From Maratus speciosus (Eukaryota; Arthropoda; Arachnida; Araneae; Salticidae): a stretch of 64,000 bases of DNA. Made by a program: the position numbers and the translations under genes. Positions 1 to 13,124 of the stretch are shown here, piece after piece. The DNA lies in contig OZ010791.1 in NCBI GenBank assembly GCA_963932465.1, positions 318,490,283-318,554,282 on the forward strand, in the 5' to 3' direction. The first letter of the stretch is position 1. Each line of letters starts with the position of its first letter. The notes under the pieces were generated by a model. The model was not told the DNA's origin, did no database searches, and worked only from the letters and a program-made list of their open reading frames with translations.

Positions 1-121
1 TGAACGCAAACTGAACATCATTTTTTGAAAAAGACCATAAAGCTTTATTTTCGTTGACATATATTGAAGTCGTAATAAACGAAAATGTAGTCCTATATAT
101 CAAAATGTGTTTCAGCTTTTT

Positions 122-179
<58 letters not shown>

Positions 180-756
180 CATATATATATATATTTAAAA
201 AATATCATACAAAATTTATAACGAAAACTTAGTCCACGCCACTTGTTTCTTCTAAAATAAATATTACATCTTAAATATTAATTTACTTTATATAATCAGA
301 AAAAACATAATAAGAACTCTTATTAATTTTTGATAATTTGTGTATTTGAATAAAGAAACAGTCGAATATTTAGTGTAACGATGTTGGTAGTAAGGTTTGT
401 TTGTTGTATTATTTCCTCGACAAAAAAAATTAAAAGGTTTCCTCTATGCTTAAAATTGTATGTACAGATATTTTACGTGAAAATTCAAATTCGTGTTCTA
501 GTTAACAAATATGAAAAATACTATTTTCATATTCCATTTTAACAAAGCAAATATTATTTATTTTATGTGCCACTTACATTTTATATTCTGAGATCATAAA
601 TATTGTTATTAAAGTATTTATTTAAATTGTGGACGTGGACAATAATTTTTAAATTAACAAGTTTATAATGTATTAACATTTTATGCGCTGAGTGAATGGC
701 GGTTATATTGCGAAATTATTGAATGGACGAATGAATTGTCATATTTTATTTCTATT
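1..756. repeat. AT-rich DNA with long TA microsatellite
   Basis: No coding frame or recognisable element is visible. The stretch holds an uninterrupted-looking TA microsatellite at about 125-194, broken only by a short TACATACATA segment. The rest is AT-rich sequence with short homopolymers. Confidence 0.85.
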
Positions 757-760
757 TATA

Positions 761-870
761 TATGAGGTGGTGAGTTTCAAAGCTCACCTTATCCAATTTT
801 TTTTTTAAATCGAGTTTTTTCTGTCAATCTAATTTATTGGTGAACTTACATCGAAAAAAAAACAGTAAAG

Positions 871-916
<46 letters not shown>

Positions 917-1018
917 AGTTTTATCGTGTATTGTGTATCGTGAACGAAGTTAGCGGTTTTTCGCGATTATCTAAAATTTGATTTTCTTAATAGGGTGAAT
1001 AAAACTCACGTCCTCATA
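761..1018. mobile_element. mariner/Tc1-type MITE with TA duplications
   Basis: Inverted termini are visible: TATGAGGTGGTGAGTTT at 761-777 matches, in reverse complement, AAACTCACGTCCTCATA at 1002-1018, with 2 mismatches. A TA lies on both outer sides (759-760 and 1019-1020), as expected for Tc1/mariner insertion. The element is about 258 bp, non-coding, and carries an expanded poly-A tract at 875-915. A short hairpin (GGTGAG/CTCACC) lies just inside the left end. Seen directly: the inverted repeats and TA flanks. Inferred: the superfamily, from TSD and size only. Confidence 0.65.
875..915 (+). repeat. poly-A tract, 41 bp
   Basis: Uninterrupted run of A inside the MITE at 761-1018. Long homopolymers like this are prone to length error in assembly. 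Confidence 0.95.
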
Positions 1019-1020
1019 TA

Positions 1021-3028
1021 CAATAAACAAATGCAATTTCAATTCTAGAATAATTCTAAGTAAGAAAGGCGAATGATCCTTATATTTTTTCCTGTGCTGA
1101 CACAAAAGAAAGATTTAAAAGAAGAAAACAATCTGTAATAAAATAAGTATTTTAAATTAGCATTTTAGTCTAAATGTTATACATAATTTTTAAAAAGATG
1201 AAAAGAGTTAAAAGATTTTTTTTTTCAAATCCCTAATGAACATTAGTTCTTGCAGCAAAGATCTTGTTTTATACTTAGAAATTTGCTAAATTTTCTATTT
1301 TATTAAATAATAAATATAATCGTATTTGATAAAATGCATCTCATTTATAAACTAACATCAAAATTGCTGATTTTGTTATAAACTTTCTGTAAAATCAAAA
1401 AGAAGGAAATAAAAAGAAACATCCACATTTATTAAGAATAATTATTCTTACAGGAATATATGTTTCTTTGCTCAGTGTTTATAAAAACATATCTCCAAAT
1501 GTACACATAATAGAGATTAAAAAGTATATTCGTATTATACATTGCGCCTATGACCGTATATTCTGACATGGCATTAGGTTACTTCATAAAATGTTAGTAT
1601 TCTTACAAGAAAATATACAAAAATCGCATACTTAAAGTTTCTGATACCACGTATGTATATAATCTTTATTTTTGTGTATCGTGAATGTTTTTGACAGAAA
1701 CCAAATGCACAGAAGAGTAAAAATAGACAGAAATAACGATAAGCTTGTCCATATTTGGAATGTTTTAACTTAAGTAATGTTACTCATGTTATACTTCATC
1801 ATCTGAAATATTCAGAAAAATTTGTAGTTTAACAATGTGAAACTTTTAAATATGTAACACAATCTCTTTTATAAAGTTTCAATAACAAACATGCAGTTTA
1901 GATCTGTAAAAATACAACAACGCTCTCAATTGCGTATTTATACACATGCATGCATACACACTTATGCACTTATGATGGAATGATCACTAATTTATTACGA
2001 GAATGCTCCTTTTTGTAAGTGTACAAAAGTTTTCGGTCCACAGAAAGAAAATTTCTGGTAACAGAAATGCCTATAACGCGACTTGATTTAACGGGATTTA
2101 TTTGACTAGATGGAAAACTTGTGATTAATTTTAATTTTGAACAGAAATTTTCCTGTTAGTTTTAACTTAAATTGATCAAAGTTCAGTGATTTGTGGAAAC
2201 ATGGACAATCTGGAAATGCTTACAAGAAATATAAAAATATTGATGACACAGACACCATCAATTTCGCGTGATTTCAGGGAATTACAGCTTAAATTTAAGA
2301 ATTTAATTTCAAATTTAGCTTCGACTTCAGACTGCGTGTTCATTGAGAGGAAACATTCAATCATTACTAATGAAAAAATGTGTGGAATATCATTTGATGG
2401 TTTATTATTAGAATACATGACGTAGTCGAGAACTGAAAATGTGGTAAAAGTATCTAAGGAGAGATAGTAGTGTTTCCAAGATGTCTCGCATAAATCTGCA
2501 CTTGAAATGCTTCTATCACTAGTACTTTAAAGTAATTTTCTTCGGCTTATCTAATGCAAAATTATCTGTGATTAATGATGGGGAAATAAACTGTATGAAA
2601 TTAGTGGTGTCCTGAGTATTTGGAGCCTTGATTTACGTGGCACACAAGGCAAGTATAATCATTCCGTTTTGTAAATTAGAAAGTATGTAATAAAAAAGGT
2701 TATTAATTTAAGCGATTTTGATGACAGACAATTTCGATAATTTGCTGGATAAGAATACGTATGCAATGACCAGTGTATTCAAACTGCTTTTGTCACACAA
2801 TTAGAAACTGAGAGACTGTGAATGAAACTGTTAGCGGACGGCAAATTCATCTCCGATGAAAGTTTGTAAGACGTGGAAGTACGGCTTGCTTACTGAAAGC
2901 AAAGAGACATCTGCTGGTAGGTTAGCTCACAGCTGAATACAATGCAGGGCAATATAAAATGCAATTCATAACACATTGCAATGAATTTTAAAACATATTG
3001 AACTTCACAGCAGACAACTTGTTGCTAA
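1021..3028. other. AT-rich stretch, no gene recognised
   Basis: Open frames on opposite strands at 2176-2425 (79-80 codons) overlap almost exactly, have no recognisable motif and look like chance frames. A short perfect palindrome, TAAGAATAATTATTCTTA, sits near 1433-1450. Nothing else is supportable. Confidence 0.6.
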
Positions 3029-3232
3029 CCACTTTAGGGGCGGTGGGATATATTATATCCCACCTAAGTTTAGTTGAGATTTGCACCAGAAAATTTGAAT
3101 TAAGTTTTACGTTTATAGTTTTGGAGGGAAAATGTTGAAAAATTGCTTTTCCTTATTTTGAAATAATTTTTTTTTCTAATTTTCGGTGGGAATTCATCCT
3201 TACGCAAATGCAATTACTTGCCCCTCTAAACG
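3029..3232. mobile_element. candidate piggyBac-type MITE with subterminal palindrome
   Basis: The left end reads CCACTTTAGGGGC. The right end in reverse complement reads ACGTTTAGAGGGGC, so the ends are similar but imperfect inverted repeats. The right flank is TTAA (3233-3236) and the left flank is CTAA (3025-3028), a one-base variant of the TTAA duplication typical of piggyBac. Immediately inside the left end is a perfect 23-bp palindrome (3042-3064, arms GGTGGGATATA/TATATCCCACC). There is no coding capacity. The MITE at 27644-27860 has the same plan but different sequence. Confidence 0.5.
3042..3064. repeat. perfect 23-bp palindrome
   Basis: Two 11-base arms, GGTGGGATATA and TATATCCCACC, flank a single central T. 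It lies just inside the left end of the candidate piggyBac-type MITE and may be a subterminal transposase-binding or structural signal (inference). Confidence 0.9.
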
Positions 3233-3239
3233 TTAAAGC

Positions 3240-5904
3240 ACTGTTTAATGATCCAGGAAGAACTAAATAAACGCATCATACATATTTTGGAAATAAGTTA
3301 TATGACTGGAAGAATGACTATTTTCTTAGCATTTCCTTTAAATATAAGTTTATACAAACATACCTAAAATGATTAAAACAAAGTTAGAAATCACAACTTA
3401 TACTTAAATGAAGAAATGCATTTTTTATATTACGTATTTAATTTTTTTTATTATTATTACACATATAATTAAACTAGTTTGGATTACTGTTATATAAAGG
3501 TATTTTAAAAGCATATCTTTATGAACACTGATCAGTTGTTTAACAGTCATTATAATAAGCAAAAGTCAACCTATCTAATATCATCTGAATGCCTAATTTT
3601 CCAATAATACTAAAGGACCTATTGTACAATCATATGCGCATACATTTGCATTTCAATGCAAAACACTATGTCATAACGTAATCTACACTGCTGACATTAA
3701 TGGAAATGAAATTGAGAATATACATCTTCCGAATCTGAGAGTTATATGCATAACCGAGCATTTAAGTGCAGAGATAATTTATTGGTGCAACACTAAAGGT
3801 GTTGTTTTGAGTAGTAGTAGGTATGTCTATGTCATAAACAGCTTATCACACATACATGTAATATCAGTTTGAATTGCCTCTTATATAAAAAATAAAGTTA
3901 ATATAAATCGTTAAAAATATGCAGTGTATTTCATTTGATTAGAAAATCTAAATAAATCCTGTTCTCTACAAGAAGAAATCTTTTTAAATAACTTGCAAGT
4001 ATATCTTTGGAAATAAAATTATAGAGAGACTTTTGATTTTGTAATTTTATGTTACTCAGTGAATAATCCCATTAAAATTTGAGTGAAGAAATAAACAACA
4101 ACATCTAACTTTTATAACGATTGACTAAATAATATATAATTTCACATGAGAGAGTTTTTCAAAGTACATATTTAGACACATAATATTATTACATAATTAA
4201 ATCACATTAATAGAATGTGATTTCATATCCAAAACTTCATCGCAAACTATAGATTTAATATAATTTTTATAACCATTTCTAATTAAATCGATTTTAAAGT
4301 CTTTTAATCTATTTAAATGCTTTATTTTGTCTTTCATCATCGTTTAAGAGCATACATTAATTATACATTTGATTTTATTTGTTGAACGAATTTTCCTTAA
4401 TTATTTGTTGAAGGTTTTTCATTTGAAAATAAATAGAGACTTTACACAATTCCCTTTTAAAAATGACTAATTACCAGCAAAATTCCCTAGCACAAACTTA
4501 TTCACAACATTTAAATAGTGAAAAATTGGCTTTGTTAGTATTTAATTTTAATTGAACTTTAGGTAATTTAAAAAATGGCAGATTGTAAGAAAAAATATAA
4601 AAACGAGCATTTATGTATTGCAGTGTGACTACCTAAGAAAACTACGCGGTAACCACGTCTTTAGAGCATAGATCCTTCCCCCCCCCCCCCCCCCCCCCCC
4701 TGGATACTTTTATTAGCGTCTTAAACATAAAAAAAGTTTACAGCTTTGGATGTGTAGACTAGAGACGCTGCGGCCAATGTGTAACTTTAAAACACATGAA
4801 GGATAATGATGTTATAGACTATGGTTACAGACGAGATCGCTATAAATGCGACAAGGGACGATAGTAAAAACAATGCAAAAGATGTTTAAGGTAAAAGACC
4901 ATAAATCAGGGTTGAAGGAAACGAAGTATACAAAACGGGAAATACTACTTTAAGTGCCAAATAAAGAACTAATTGTAACATAACTCCATTAGAAGCCTAA
5001 AAATTAGTTTTAACATAGAACGAAGTGTTAGACACGAAAACTTTTTACTAAGCCAATTCTTAGAGTTGCTAAGGGTCTACGCATTTTTCAACGTGAGGTA
5101 AGTGGGCAGCAGAAAAAGTAATGAGAGTCAGTTGCTAAACCACCACATTCACATGCAGCGTAACCGGAGTAATGGAGTTCACGTATATGTTCTTTAAATG
5201 GACCATTTCCTGTTGGAAAGGCAGGCGCGAAATTAATAAAAAAATAATCACATCAACCTAGATGAGTTGACACAATTTGGTCTCCTGCAAAATATCTTAA
5301 AAGAGTAACCCATGCTCAATTTAATTAATTGAAAAATTGGCTTCTCCTATATGCGGATTATAAAATCAAAAGTTAAAAAAGAGAAAAAAATACTCAAACT
5401 ATCTAAATATGTATTTTCTTGTAGAATTTCTACTCTAAATTAAGAAAGTTCCATCAGCTTTATTTCATTATGAAAAAGAGAAAAACAATCTTTTTTGGCA
5501 GACCTTTACTTCCATTTTTTTTTTAATATCAAATGTATGCAAAATGTAGTATGAATAATTAATTTCATTGACATAAATCGTACACATCAAACAATAAAAC
5601 AACATTGTATACCATTGTTATAGATATTTTTTATTATTCTGCAAAATTTATCAAATGCCGCTTGCACGTTGTATAAGTCATTTTGAAACTAATTTGGATA
5701 ATACATTTGTAACTTCAATGTTATTAAATCATATTTGAAAGAACAAAAGAAAGCGCAACTGAACCATTTTTAAAGCTGTATTTATTAACAATGATTATTT
5801 TCAAATATTATATTTAAAAAGGAAAGAATGTTGATATTTGAGTAAAACCTCTTAATTAGCATTATTTCACTGAAAAAAATGTAGTTAGTAGAAATGAGTA
5901 ATTC
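3240..5904. other. AT-rich stretch with poly-C run, no gene recognised
   Basis: No protein motif or inverted termini were found. A 23-base poly-C run lies at 4678-4700. The sequence around 4600-5260 is slightly less AT-rich but has no readable frame. Confidence 0.6.
4678..4700 (+). repeat. poly-C tract, 23 bp
   Basis: Uninterrupted C run in otherwise AT-rich sequence. The complementary strand is a G-run that could form quadruplex-like structures. Its length may be unreliable in assembly. Confidence 0.95.
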
Positions 5905-7268
5905 GATGTAGCGGAGGTAGGGGAGGTTTTATACATAGGGAGGGTTGATACATTGACAATTTTTCTCAACAAATGGCATTAACAGCTATTGTGGCAGATG
6001 TAAAGTCTTCTTTTATTAGCAGAGGCCATCATTAGCTGAACTTAGCAGTGCAGAACTAACAACATTTTTTTTTTCTTTTAATTTTGGAATGTCAATGTAA
6101 ATTTTTTTAAATGCTGATTTTCTTTCATAACTCTTATTATTGGGCAGATAATATCTTGTAATTTTTTTTATCTGTAAAGCACATTGTTAGGGTGAGTTGA
6201 AATTTAATAGTTTTTTTAAGATGTAAACTAATATAGAACTGTAATATCCATTATTGTTTTACAACAAGAGCTACTGAAATTGGTAAGGAATAGCAAAGAG
6301 ACTATTCATAGACATTGTGTAGGTTACATAGAAAAGCAGTGCGATGATAGATGGTTAGTTCGCTTTGCTCGTCATGTAGAAGAAAAAAAAGTTTAAATGG
6401 CCTGAAAGGGAAGATATTTCTGTAATTGACGAAGGGAAAATTAAAAAAAACATTCAATCCATCCGATTTTATTTACCAAAATGATAGAGTTATTAGTTTT
6501 CTTTTAACCATTTCATGGGTGATGGTATGTTTATGAAACTACTTAATTTTAATTCCCAAACGCCACATTGGCACCAGCATTTTTGTAAAATATTTTCCAT
6601 TTAATATGAAATATAGTCCTTTTCGTATTTTCAATTAAATTTGCTGGCAAATTCCGGTGCCATTAATTTATTCAACACTTTAGCATTAAAATGCTTTGCC
6701 CTGAAATAGTTAAAGAAATATTAAATGTGTTAAATTTATGTTAAATTGTTTGCAAATCAGCAATGTTCACTTCATTTTTCCTTGCAGCAAGATATCTTGG
6801 GTTTTTTTCATTATTTACTAAAAAGTGTGTTAATAGAATTGTTTAAATAATAGCAATTGTTTAAATATTTTTATGAAAAATATTTCTGAAACAAAAATAT
6901 GCCAATGTCATTTCTTTTTTAATTTGACTTAAATATTTCAAGATTTATCATAAAAAAAATTATGACACATAAATTGAAATGTCTGCATTTTTTTTTTCAA
7001 ATTACATAACAATGTATCAAATCTCCCTTGCTAGTGTATCAATCCTCCCCAGCATTGGGGAGATTTTATACAGTAGTAACCATTCACAATAATTGGGATA
7101 TATTTTTTGAATGATTATTTTTTTAATTCACAATATTTTTAATAAATGAATAAAAGGTCACTTTATAAGAAAACATGAAAAATTTGTTTAAAAATAGGTT
7201 TCTAAGGGTTGTAATAAATTAGTAAAAAAAGGGTGTATCATACCTCCTCTACCTCCCCTACCCATATC
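5905..7268. mobile_element. 1.36-kb TIR DNA transposon relic
   Basis: Purine-rich inverted termini of 28 bp are seen at 5908-5935 and 7234-7261, beginning GTAGCGGAGGTAGGGGAGGT and GTAGGGGAGGTAGAGGAGGT (reverse complement), with few mismatches. Related motifs recur subterminally: GGGAGG followed by TTGATAC near 5938-5952, GTATCAATCCTCCCC near 7038, and GGGGAGATTTTATAC near 7056-7070. Similar sequence outside the ends (TCGAT.. on both sides) hides the exact target duplication. A broken ORF with a transposon-like C-terminal pattern lies inside (6331-6484). Superfamily not determined. Confidence 0.55.
6331..6484 (+). pseudogene. frameshifted transposon-protein C-terminal fragment
   Basis: Reading from 6331 gives a segment beginning EKQCDDRWLVRFARHVEE. 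After one frameshift within the A-run near 6383-6390, a second segment starts FKWPEREDISVIDEG and ends before a TGA at 6482-6484. The spacing of W..V, then F.WP, then D/E-D and I-K-I resembles a short C-terminal domain common in uncharacterised arthropod transposon proteins. That comparison is from memory of the pattern only. It lies centrally in the 5905-7268 TIR element and is probably what remains of its coding region. Confidence 0.35.
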
Positions 7269-7269
7269 G

Positions 7270-10200
7270 AATTGAGTACATCTGTGCAGAAAATGAACTT
7301 ATGCTTTATCAATCTTGGAAAATCAAATTTTATCAAGCCCATACTAAACGATAATCTTGTACTTTGTAATCGTTTATTCCATTCATGGTGGCAAAAAAGA
7401 CGTTCACTAATTGGAAAACAATGCAATATAACCTTGAACTCTGGGAAAAATATTACATTTTTATTTCCCATAAGGAACTATACTATGCGCCTCTTTTATA
7501 ATGCGTAAGATTACATTGCGTTGATGAGTTCTTAGTATATTCATGCGCGGTCGATTCGCTCTGTTTGTTGTGTGAAATAGATTTGTTGGCGAAAAAAAAA
7601 AAAAAAAAAATACAGAAGATTGGGATTTTCAAGATTAAGTCGAAAACTTTAAAAGTAACTCTTTGTTAATTATTCAATTCTTTTTTCTTTTTATTTTATG
7701 TAATCAACTTACCAGATTTAAATATTAAAATAATGTAAATATTAAACCAATGTAAATAATAACTTATGCACATCATTTTAAAATAATTTAAAAGTAATTG
7801 AAACCAATGCTCTTGTTATTCAAATATTTGATTTGGATAGTTTGATAATAATTTTTCTATTTTTTCTTAATAAAAAATACAATTCTTTCTTGTTAATAAT
7901 TTTGAGAGGAAAATAAATGTCAGAAAATTTTTACTTTAATTTGTATTAAAGGACCTCTTCAGTGGCCGGAGTCACAGTTGCAATTTAGAATATTTTTTCC
8001 CAATCTAACTTATTTTTGTTTTGACAAATAAATTATTAAATGTATTTTAGCCCATTCTTATACCTTCCTTTTCTTTCTCTCTAGTTAATAATGGGTCATT
8101 TTGGATTCCGTATTGTTTTACTTCATATTGTTATGATAAGAGTTTTGTTTTCAAGCACATTTAAATTGATTTAAGGTACGGTTATTAAATATTATTTACA
8201 TTATTTTAATATTTACAGAAGGTAAAACTGATTACGTACAAAAAGAAAAAAAATTGCATTTAACAGATAACAAGCACTTTCAAAGTTCATATTTCAAAGC
8301 CCATCCATGGAATCAAAAATATGTATATAACTACTCATATTTGAATACTTCGTTAAGTTACAAAAAATTGAGTACATAGCGGATCATAATTGTACACATA
8401 CATGGAGTTAAATATGAATACACGTGTTTTTCAATTTTGAATACATGTCCATCGCAGCTATTTTGAGTATGTGACGTATTTAAAATTGAGTAGTATTATT
8501 CAAGTGAATCCATTTTTTCAGTGTTGAGATACAAAATAATACATAATTTGGATTGATGTTTTAATAGTAGAAATGTACACGTCTTTGAAAGTTAAAGTGT
8601 TTATAAGCTAACAGTTGCAATTTTTTCTGGCTGTGTCTTGGTTTCATCATCAGGAAATTACAGAAGCAAATCCAGCAACCCCAAGAAAAGAAGTAACTTA
8701 CATTTTTCAACAGGGCCTTTAAACTAATGAACAACATGATGTGGAACAGCGATAATTCAACTGGACCGAACAAACCATTTAACTAAATAATGTTGTTTAC
8801 TTACTGGAACTGAATTCTTTATGAAACTTTCCGATTTAGGTCTGTGAATAATTTCAGATTTAGTATTAGGGACACAGTACTTCATTTCATAACCCCGGTG
8901 CGTACTAATACTAAAATTCTGGTGCGAGTAATGCTAGAATGTATAATTTTATATTATTTACTTCTAGCATCCATAAACGTAAATTACGGCGAATGGCGGA
9001 TAGTATAACATTTTGCGTTATATAGAATAAATGTATGTTAATTAAGAAAACTATTCAAATTAATTTTTAAGACCAGTATTATACCGTATTAGCTATTTTA
9101 GTTTTTCGGTTTATCGCAAACAAACCGAGGGGGCAGCCAGTCTCCTGCAGCATACAACCGTGCTGATTACAAACGTTGGATCATATTTTATTTAATATTA
9201 AAATTAAATTTCCAGCATCGTTTCAGCATCTTATGGCCTCGTAGAATATCTAAATTGGCATTAACATCTTTTTAACCTGGAATAACTAATTCGTGCTCTA
9301 TCTTGAAGGCTCTGATAAAATCTCACAATGTAGGAATTGTTGACGTTTATATGTGTGGTTGAATAAACAGTTTCAAGTGAATTTCACCTCTGTTTTATTT
9401 GGAAATTTATCTGATTTCTTGATCCATTACTCACCACTCATGGGGGTTCACCTGCATTTGACTGCATGGTGAATAGCTGGTGTTTCGATTGACCTGAGCT
9501 AATCTTATTGCTATAAACTAATTCATAAAGTGGTTACATTGGTCAACTGAAAAGTATTATGCCTGTTCACAGCTTCCAATACCTCACCATATTGATACTT
9601 CCAGCAGCAATGTTTTCTCTAATGGTACGAAATTTTTACAAACTCACCGATGCCTGACTAGATTTTAGTAATCATCCAGCAAGATGTAAAATATTTATAC
9701 ATATATGAAGATGATGTGATTTTATTTGAAGCTATTGAAGGCTATTTTATCGTACAGTTGTACATTAAAATGATTTAGGAAAGGGTATTTTATTCTGTTA
9801 TTCAAGATAGGCAAAAATTTTTAATGTTTGCTGCATCACATAATAATTCTTTTTAGGTGAGTTATCATTAGTACATGGGATACTCCCACATAGGTACCAA
9901 AACCTTCATATTTTTGTTATTATATGTAGAAAAAAGTTATATTCGGAAACAGAAACATTACAAAACCAAAAACATTGGCGCCAGTGCATTTTAAACAATA
10001 GAAAAATTGGAACATAAAATACTAATATTTTTTTCTTTAAATTAATTACACAACACTTCTCATACGCTAATTTGTATTAAGAAGGAAACACTTTCTGTCT
10101 GAAATCGCTTCAAAGACACAGGAAATGATATATATCTATACATATATGTATTTATACACACACATATATAACGCTTTTTTAAAGAAAAATCGGAAATGTA

Positions 10201-10758
10201 TTTGTCAAACAATTTTAGTTTATATCTGACAGATATTTTGCACTCTTTGAAGTAATTGTCAGCTATGTTCTCTGTCAGTTTTAAAATACACTTCTAAAAA
10301 TAAATGACACCTAAAATACAGATATTGATGAATATACCTAGAAATATAAATTAATTTTTTTCCAGTTGACACTATATACCATATTTTTAGTTGGAATTCA
10401 TATTTTATGAATAAAATATTTTTAAACTGATACTTTGTCATAGCTGCGTAGTATTTCGGAAAACATACATTGAATTTCTTGACATCAGAGTTCTTCGTTA
10501 CTTTTTTGTGCTTTCTATTTTTAATTTTAATATTTTGACCTAGGCTTTAGCCGTACAGTTTCTAGTAAGTTTTAGATTTTATTTTAAAAAAACAAGAATA
10601 CTGAAATATTTCTAGACATTTTAAAATAATACAATACTAATTTTAACCCTATTGGAATGTTTTTTCTGTTTCCGATATTAATAATTTGTTGTGACTTCTT
10701 TTGTTGTTCAGAGGTATCATTAAACGATCAATGAAAAAGTATATTATTTTTACTCAGA
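7270..10758. other. AT-rich stretch, no gene recognised
   Basis: Short frames near 7233-7508 and 8561-8773 lack motifs; the first simply starts in the end of the TIR element. A poly-A run of about 19 bases lies near 7592-7610. A less AT-rich patch near 9110-9175 has no readable content. TATG/CATA microsatellite-like sequence lies near 10127-10170. Confidence 0.6.
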
Positions 10759-11062
10759 TATATATTTATTTATATATATACTATTATATTAAATATACAT
10801 ATTATACAAGAAATTCCTACACTTCATAATGAAGGGAACGAATATTTTTTCACAATGGGATTAAATCATATCCAAGGATGGAGTAGCACAGTTGAAGTTT
10901 ATTCCAATAGAGCGAAAAATGACCAGACCAATATTCGAACTTGGGTACTTGGCGTCCATACCTGTTCAACTAAAATAATCGTTCCCTTCATTATGAAGTG
11001 TAGGAATTTCCTGTATAATACGTATATTTAATATAATTGTATATATAAAAATAAATATATAT
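10759..11062. mobile_element. foldback element, 85-bp arms
   Basis: The left arm (10759-10843) and right arm (10978-11062) are near-perfect reverse complements. The most distinctive core is TACACTTCATAATGAAGGGA, seen in both arms. A 134-bp spacer separates them. The outer part of each arm is TATA-rich, so exact ends and TSD are unclear. No coding capacity. It reads as a small palindromic MITE or foldback element. Confidence 0.75.
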
Positions 11063-12187
11063 GTCTTACCTGTTAGGATATCCGGACGATACCTGGCTGG
11101 AATACTTCACTCTTATTTCATTCATTGACAAAATATCCCCCATTCAAGATACATAATTCGTTTAAGAAAAGAATGGTTACAAAAACTTATTCAGATTTAC
11201 TTAGGCAGGGCGACTCACTTAACTCTCTTCAATCCGAACCTAGAATTTTATTCCGAACTTTAATAGTAATAAACTACTTTTAACGTCATTTTCGAGGCGC
11301 GTTCTTTAATTCGCGTTTAAACAAGATTGACTTAGACGAATCATAATTCAGAATTTAATTATAAATACATAGATTAGAATTAACCGAATTATTGTCTAAT
11401 TTCAGCTATTCAAGTGATACCATTAACTTTTATTCAACACAAAATTATCCTGTTTGAAATTTTATAAAAATGTTCTAACGTTTCTTAAAATTATGAACTG
11501 AAATCTGTGTTCAATTTTGTATAAGACTTTCTAAACTTTTGTGGATTGCAATTATGTTCGTATTCGTGAGTATTTTAGATTAAAATTATTGAATGCTCTG
11601 TAAAGTATAATGTATAAAAATAAATGCATTTCCTCAATACTTAAATATTGATAAAAATAATTTTTAAACTTTCTTATCTGGAATAAATGGTTTCTTTGGT
11701 GAAATGCACTCTGTGATGATAATTATTTTTCATTATTCTTTGTTCCATTATAAATGCAGTAAATTCTGTCTATGATTGAACCTGTGTAAGCCGATATTCA
11801 GTCTAATGCGGAAATGGGAATATTTTGAGGTTCCACTGAACTCAAAACTCTGCATAAGGAATTGAAAAAGGTATTCTAAAAACAACATGTATACTATCCA
11901 TGAAACTTTAAATTTTATATTTTCATATACGACAAATACTCAATATTGGTAAGTGCATGATAAAAATTGTTTCAAAATGTAAACTCGATACACTATAGCT
12001 GCAGGGTAAAATCGAAATTAAAGGAAAAGAATATTTTGTAAAAGGTCTTCGTATAAGGTTTAATTCAGGTAAAACTAAAATTTACCATGCTATAAAAAGA
12101 AGAAAAAACAGAGGAATTTGAAAGTGGACTATACAACTAAAAGAGGAAAAGTTTTGTAAAAAATGAAGTCATTGATGCATTAACTTT
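11063..12187. other. AT-rich stretch, no gene recognised
   Basis: No inverted termini or protein motif seen. The region from about 12000 may belong to the same decayed transposon as the transposase fragment that follows, but no frame can be read across it. Confidence 0.5.
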
Positions 12188-12194
12188 TCAATTG

Positions 12195-12428
12195 TTTTCG
12201 AATGCTAGACGAAAATATTTGCTCATATCTGGAACACTGTTGCATAAAAAAGGGAAAGAGATAGCCAAAAATAATTTTTTAAAGGATTTCAAGGCTACCA
12301 TGGATGGGTAACTAATTTCCTTAAAGCTATTTTCAAATCGAAAGGGGATACTTTTTGACACATTTCCTACAGATTTCGGACAATACTGGAATGCAAAGTG
12401 CACATTTAGAGCAACGATTCCCAACTAG
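12195..12428 (+). pseudogene. pogo/Tigger-like transposase fragment (CENP-B-type HTH)
   Basis: The plus-strand frame from 12195 to a stop at 12426-12428 carries one internal TAA (12309-12311). Residues such as ISGTLLHKKGKEIA, then FLKDFKATMDG, the stop where the next conserved Trp-Leu would be, then FSNRKGI, follow the order of the second HTH (HTH_CENPB) of pogo/Tigger/jerky-type transposases: P-S-G..L...A..., F.AS.GWL..F..R.GI. It continues about 40 further residues without a clear DDE domain. There is no intact start and no partner terminus, so this is a dead fragment. Confidence 0.5.
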
Positions 12429-13090
12429 ACCTTGCAGGATTTCACTTAACAAGATAATACTTAAAGCATTCCATTGGTAAAGAGAATGTGTATTTAGTGT
12501 TAATCTTTTACAATCATGTACTCCTACTAGTCAACAACAATCCCCTGCTAATAATTTATGACAATTGATAGTATCTGGGTATGCAAACCAAAAAGAATTT
12601 CCTTCTGTTGTTGATTCAGAAGCTACTATTTCATAACTTAAATTTCGTTGACTCTGGCATAGAACACGTTAGTGTACCGTTGCGCTTTTTTGATGATATT
12701 TATACAGCTTGCACTGTTTTGAACAGAGAAGTTGTACGTTTTTTCATTTGCTAATAAACATCTGTCACTTTGCGGAGATATTTTTAAAATAGTGTAGTTT
12801 CTAATACTATTTAACATCATCGTCTTAACTATGAAGTGGTGCAGACCAGATCCGAGATTCAACTGGATAACTAATGGAAGTTGTTACTAATATGTGAATT
12901 TTAATAAATTCATTTCTGATTATGCCATCTCTTTTCATTGGATGGGAAATTCTTCACCAATTAGTGCATTCCTGTCTTCCACCTTCGCCACTTACGACTG
13001 CAATACGGGTATTCTACGCTATTAATTGATGGTTGGCAATGATACGGCGTGTGTTCGTCATCATAATTTACTTTGACAACGAGTAACATA

Positions 13091-13124
<34 letters not shown>

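Noticed and set aside
2176..2425. Overlapping open frames of 79-80 codons on both strands
   Set aside because: Coextensive frames on opposite strands with no motif in either, in a region with no other gene signs.
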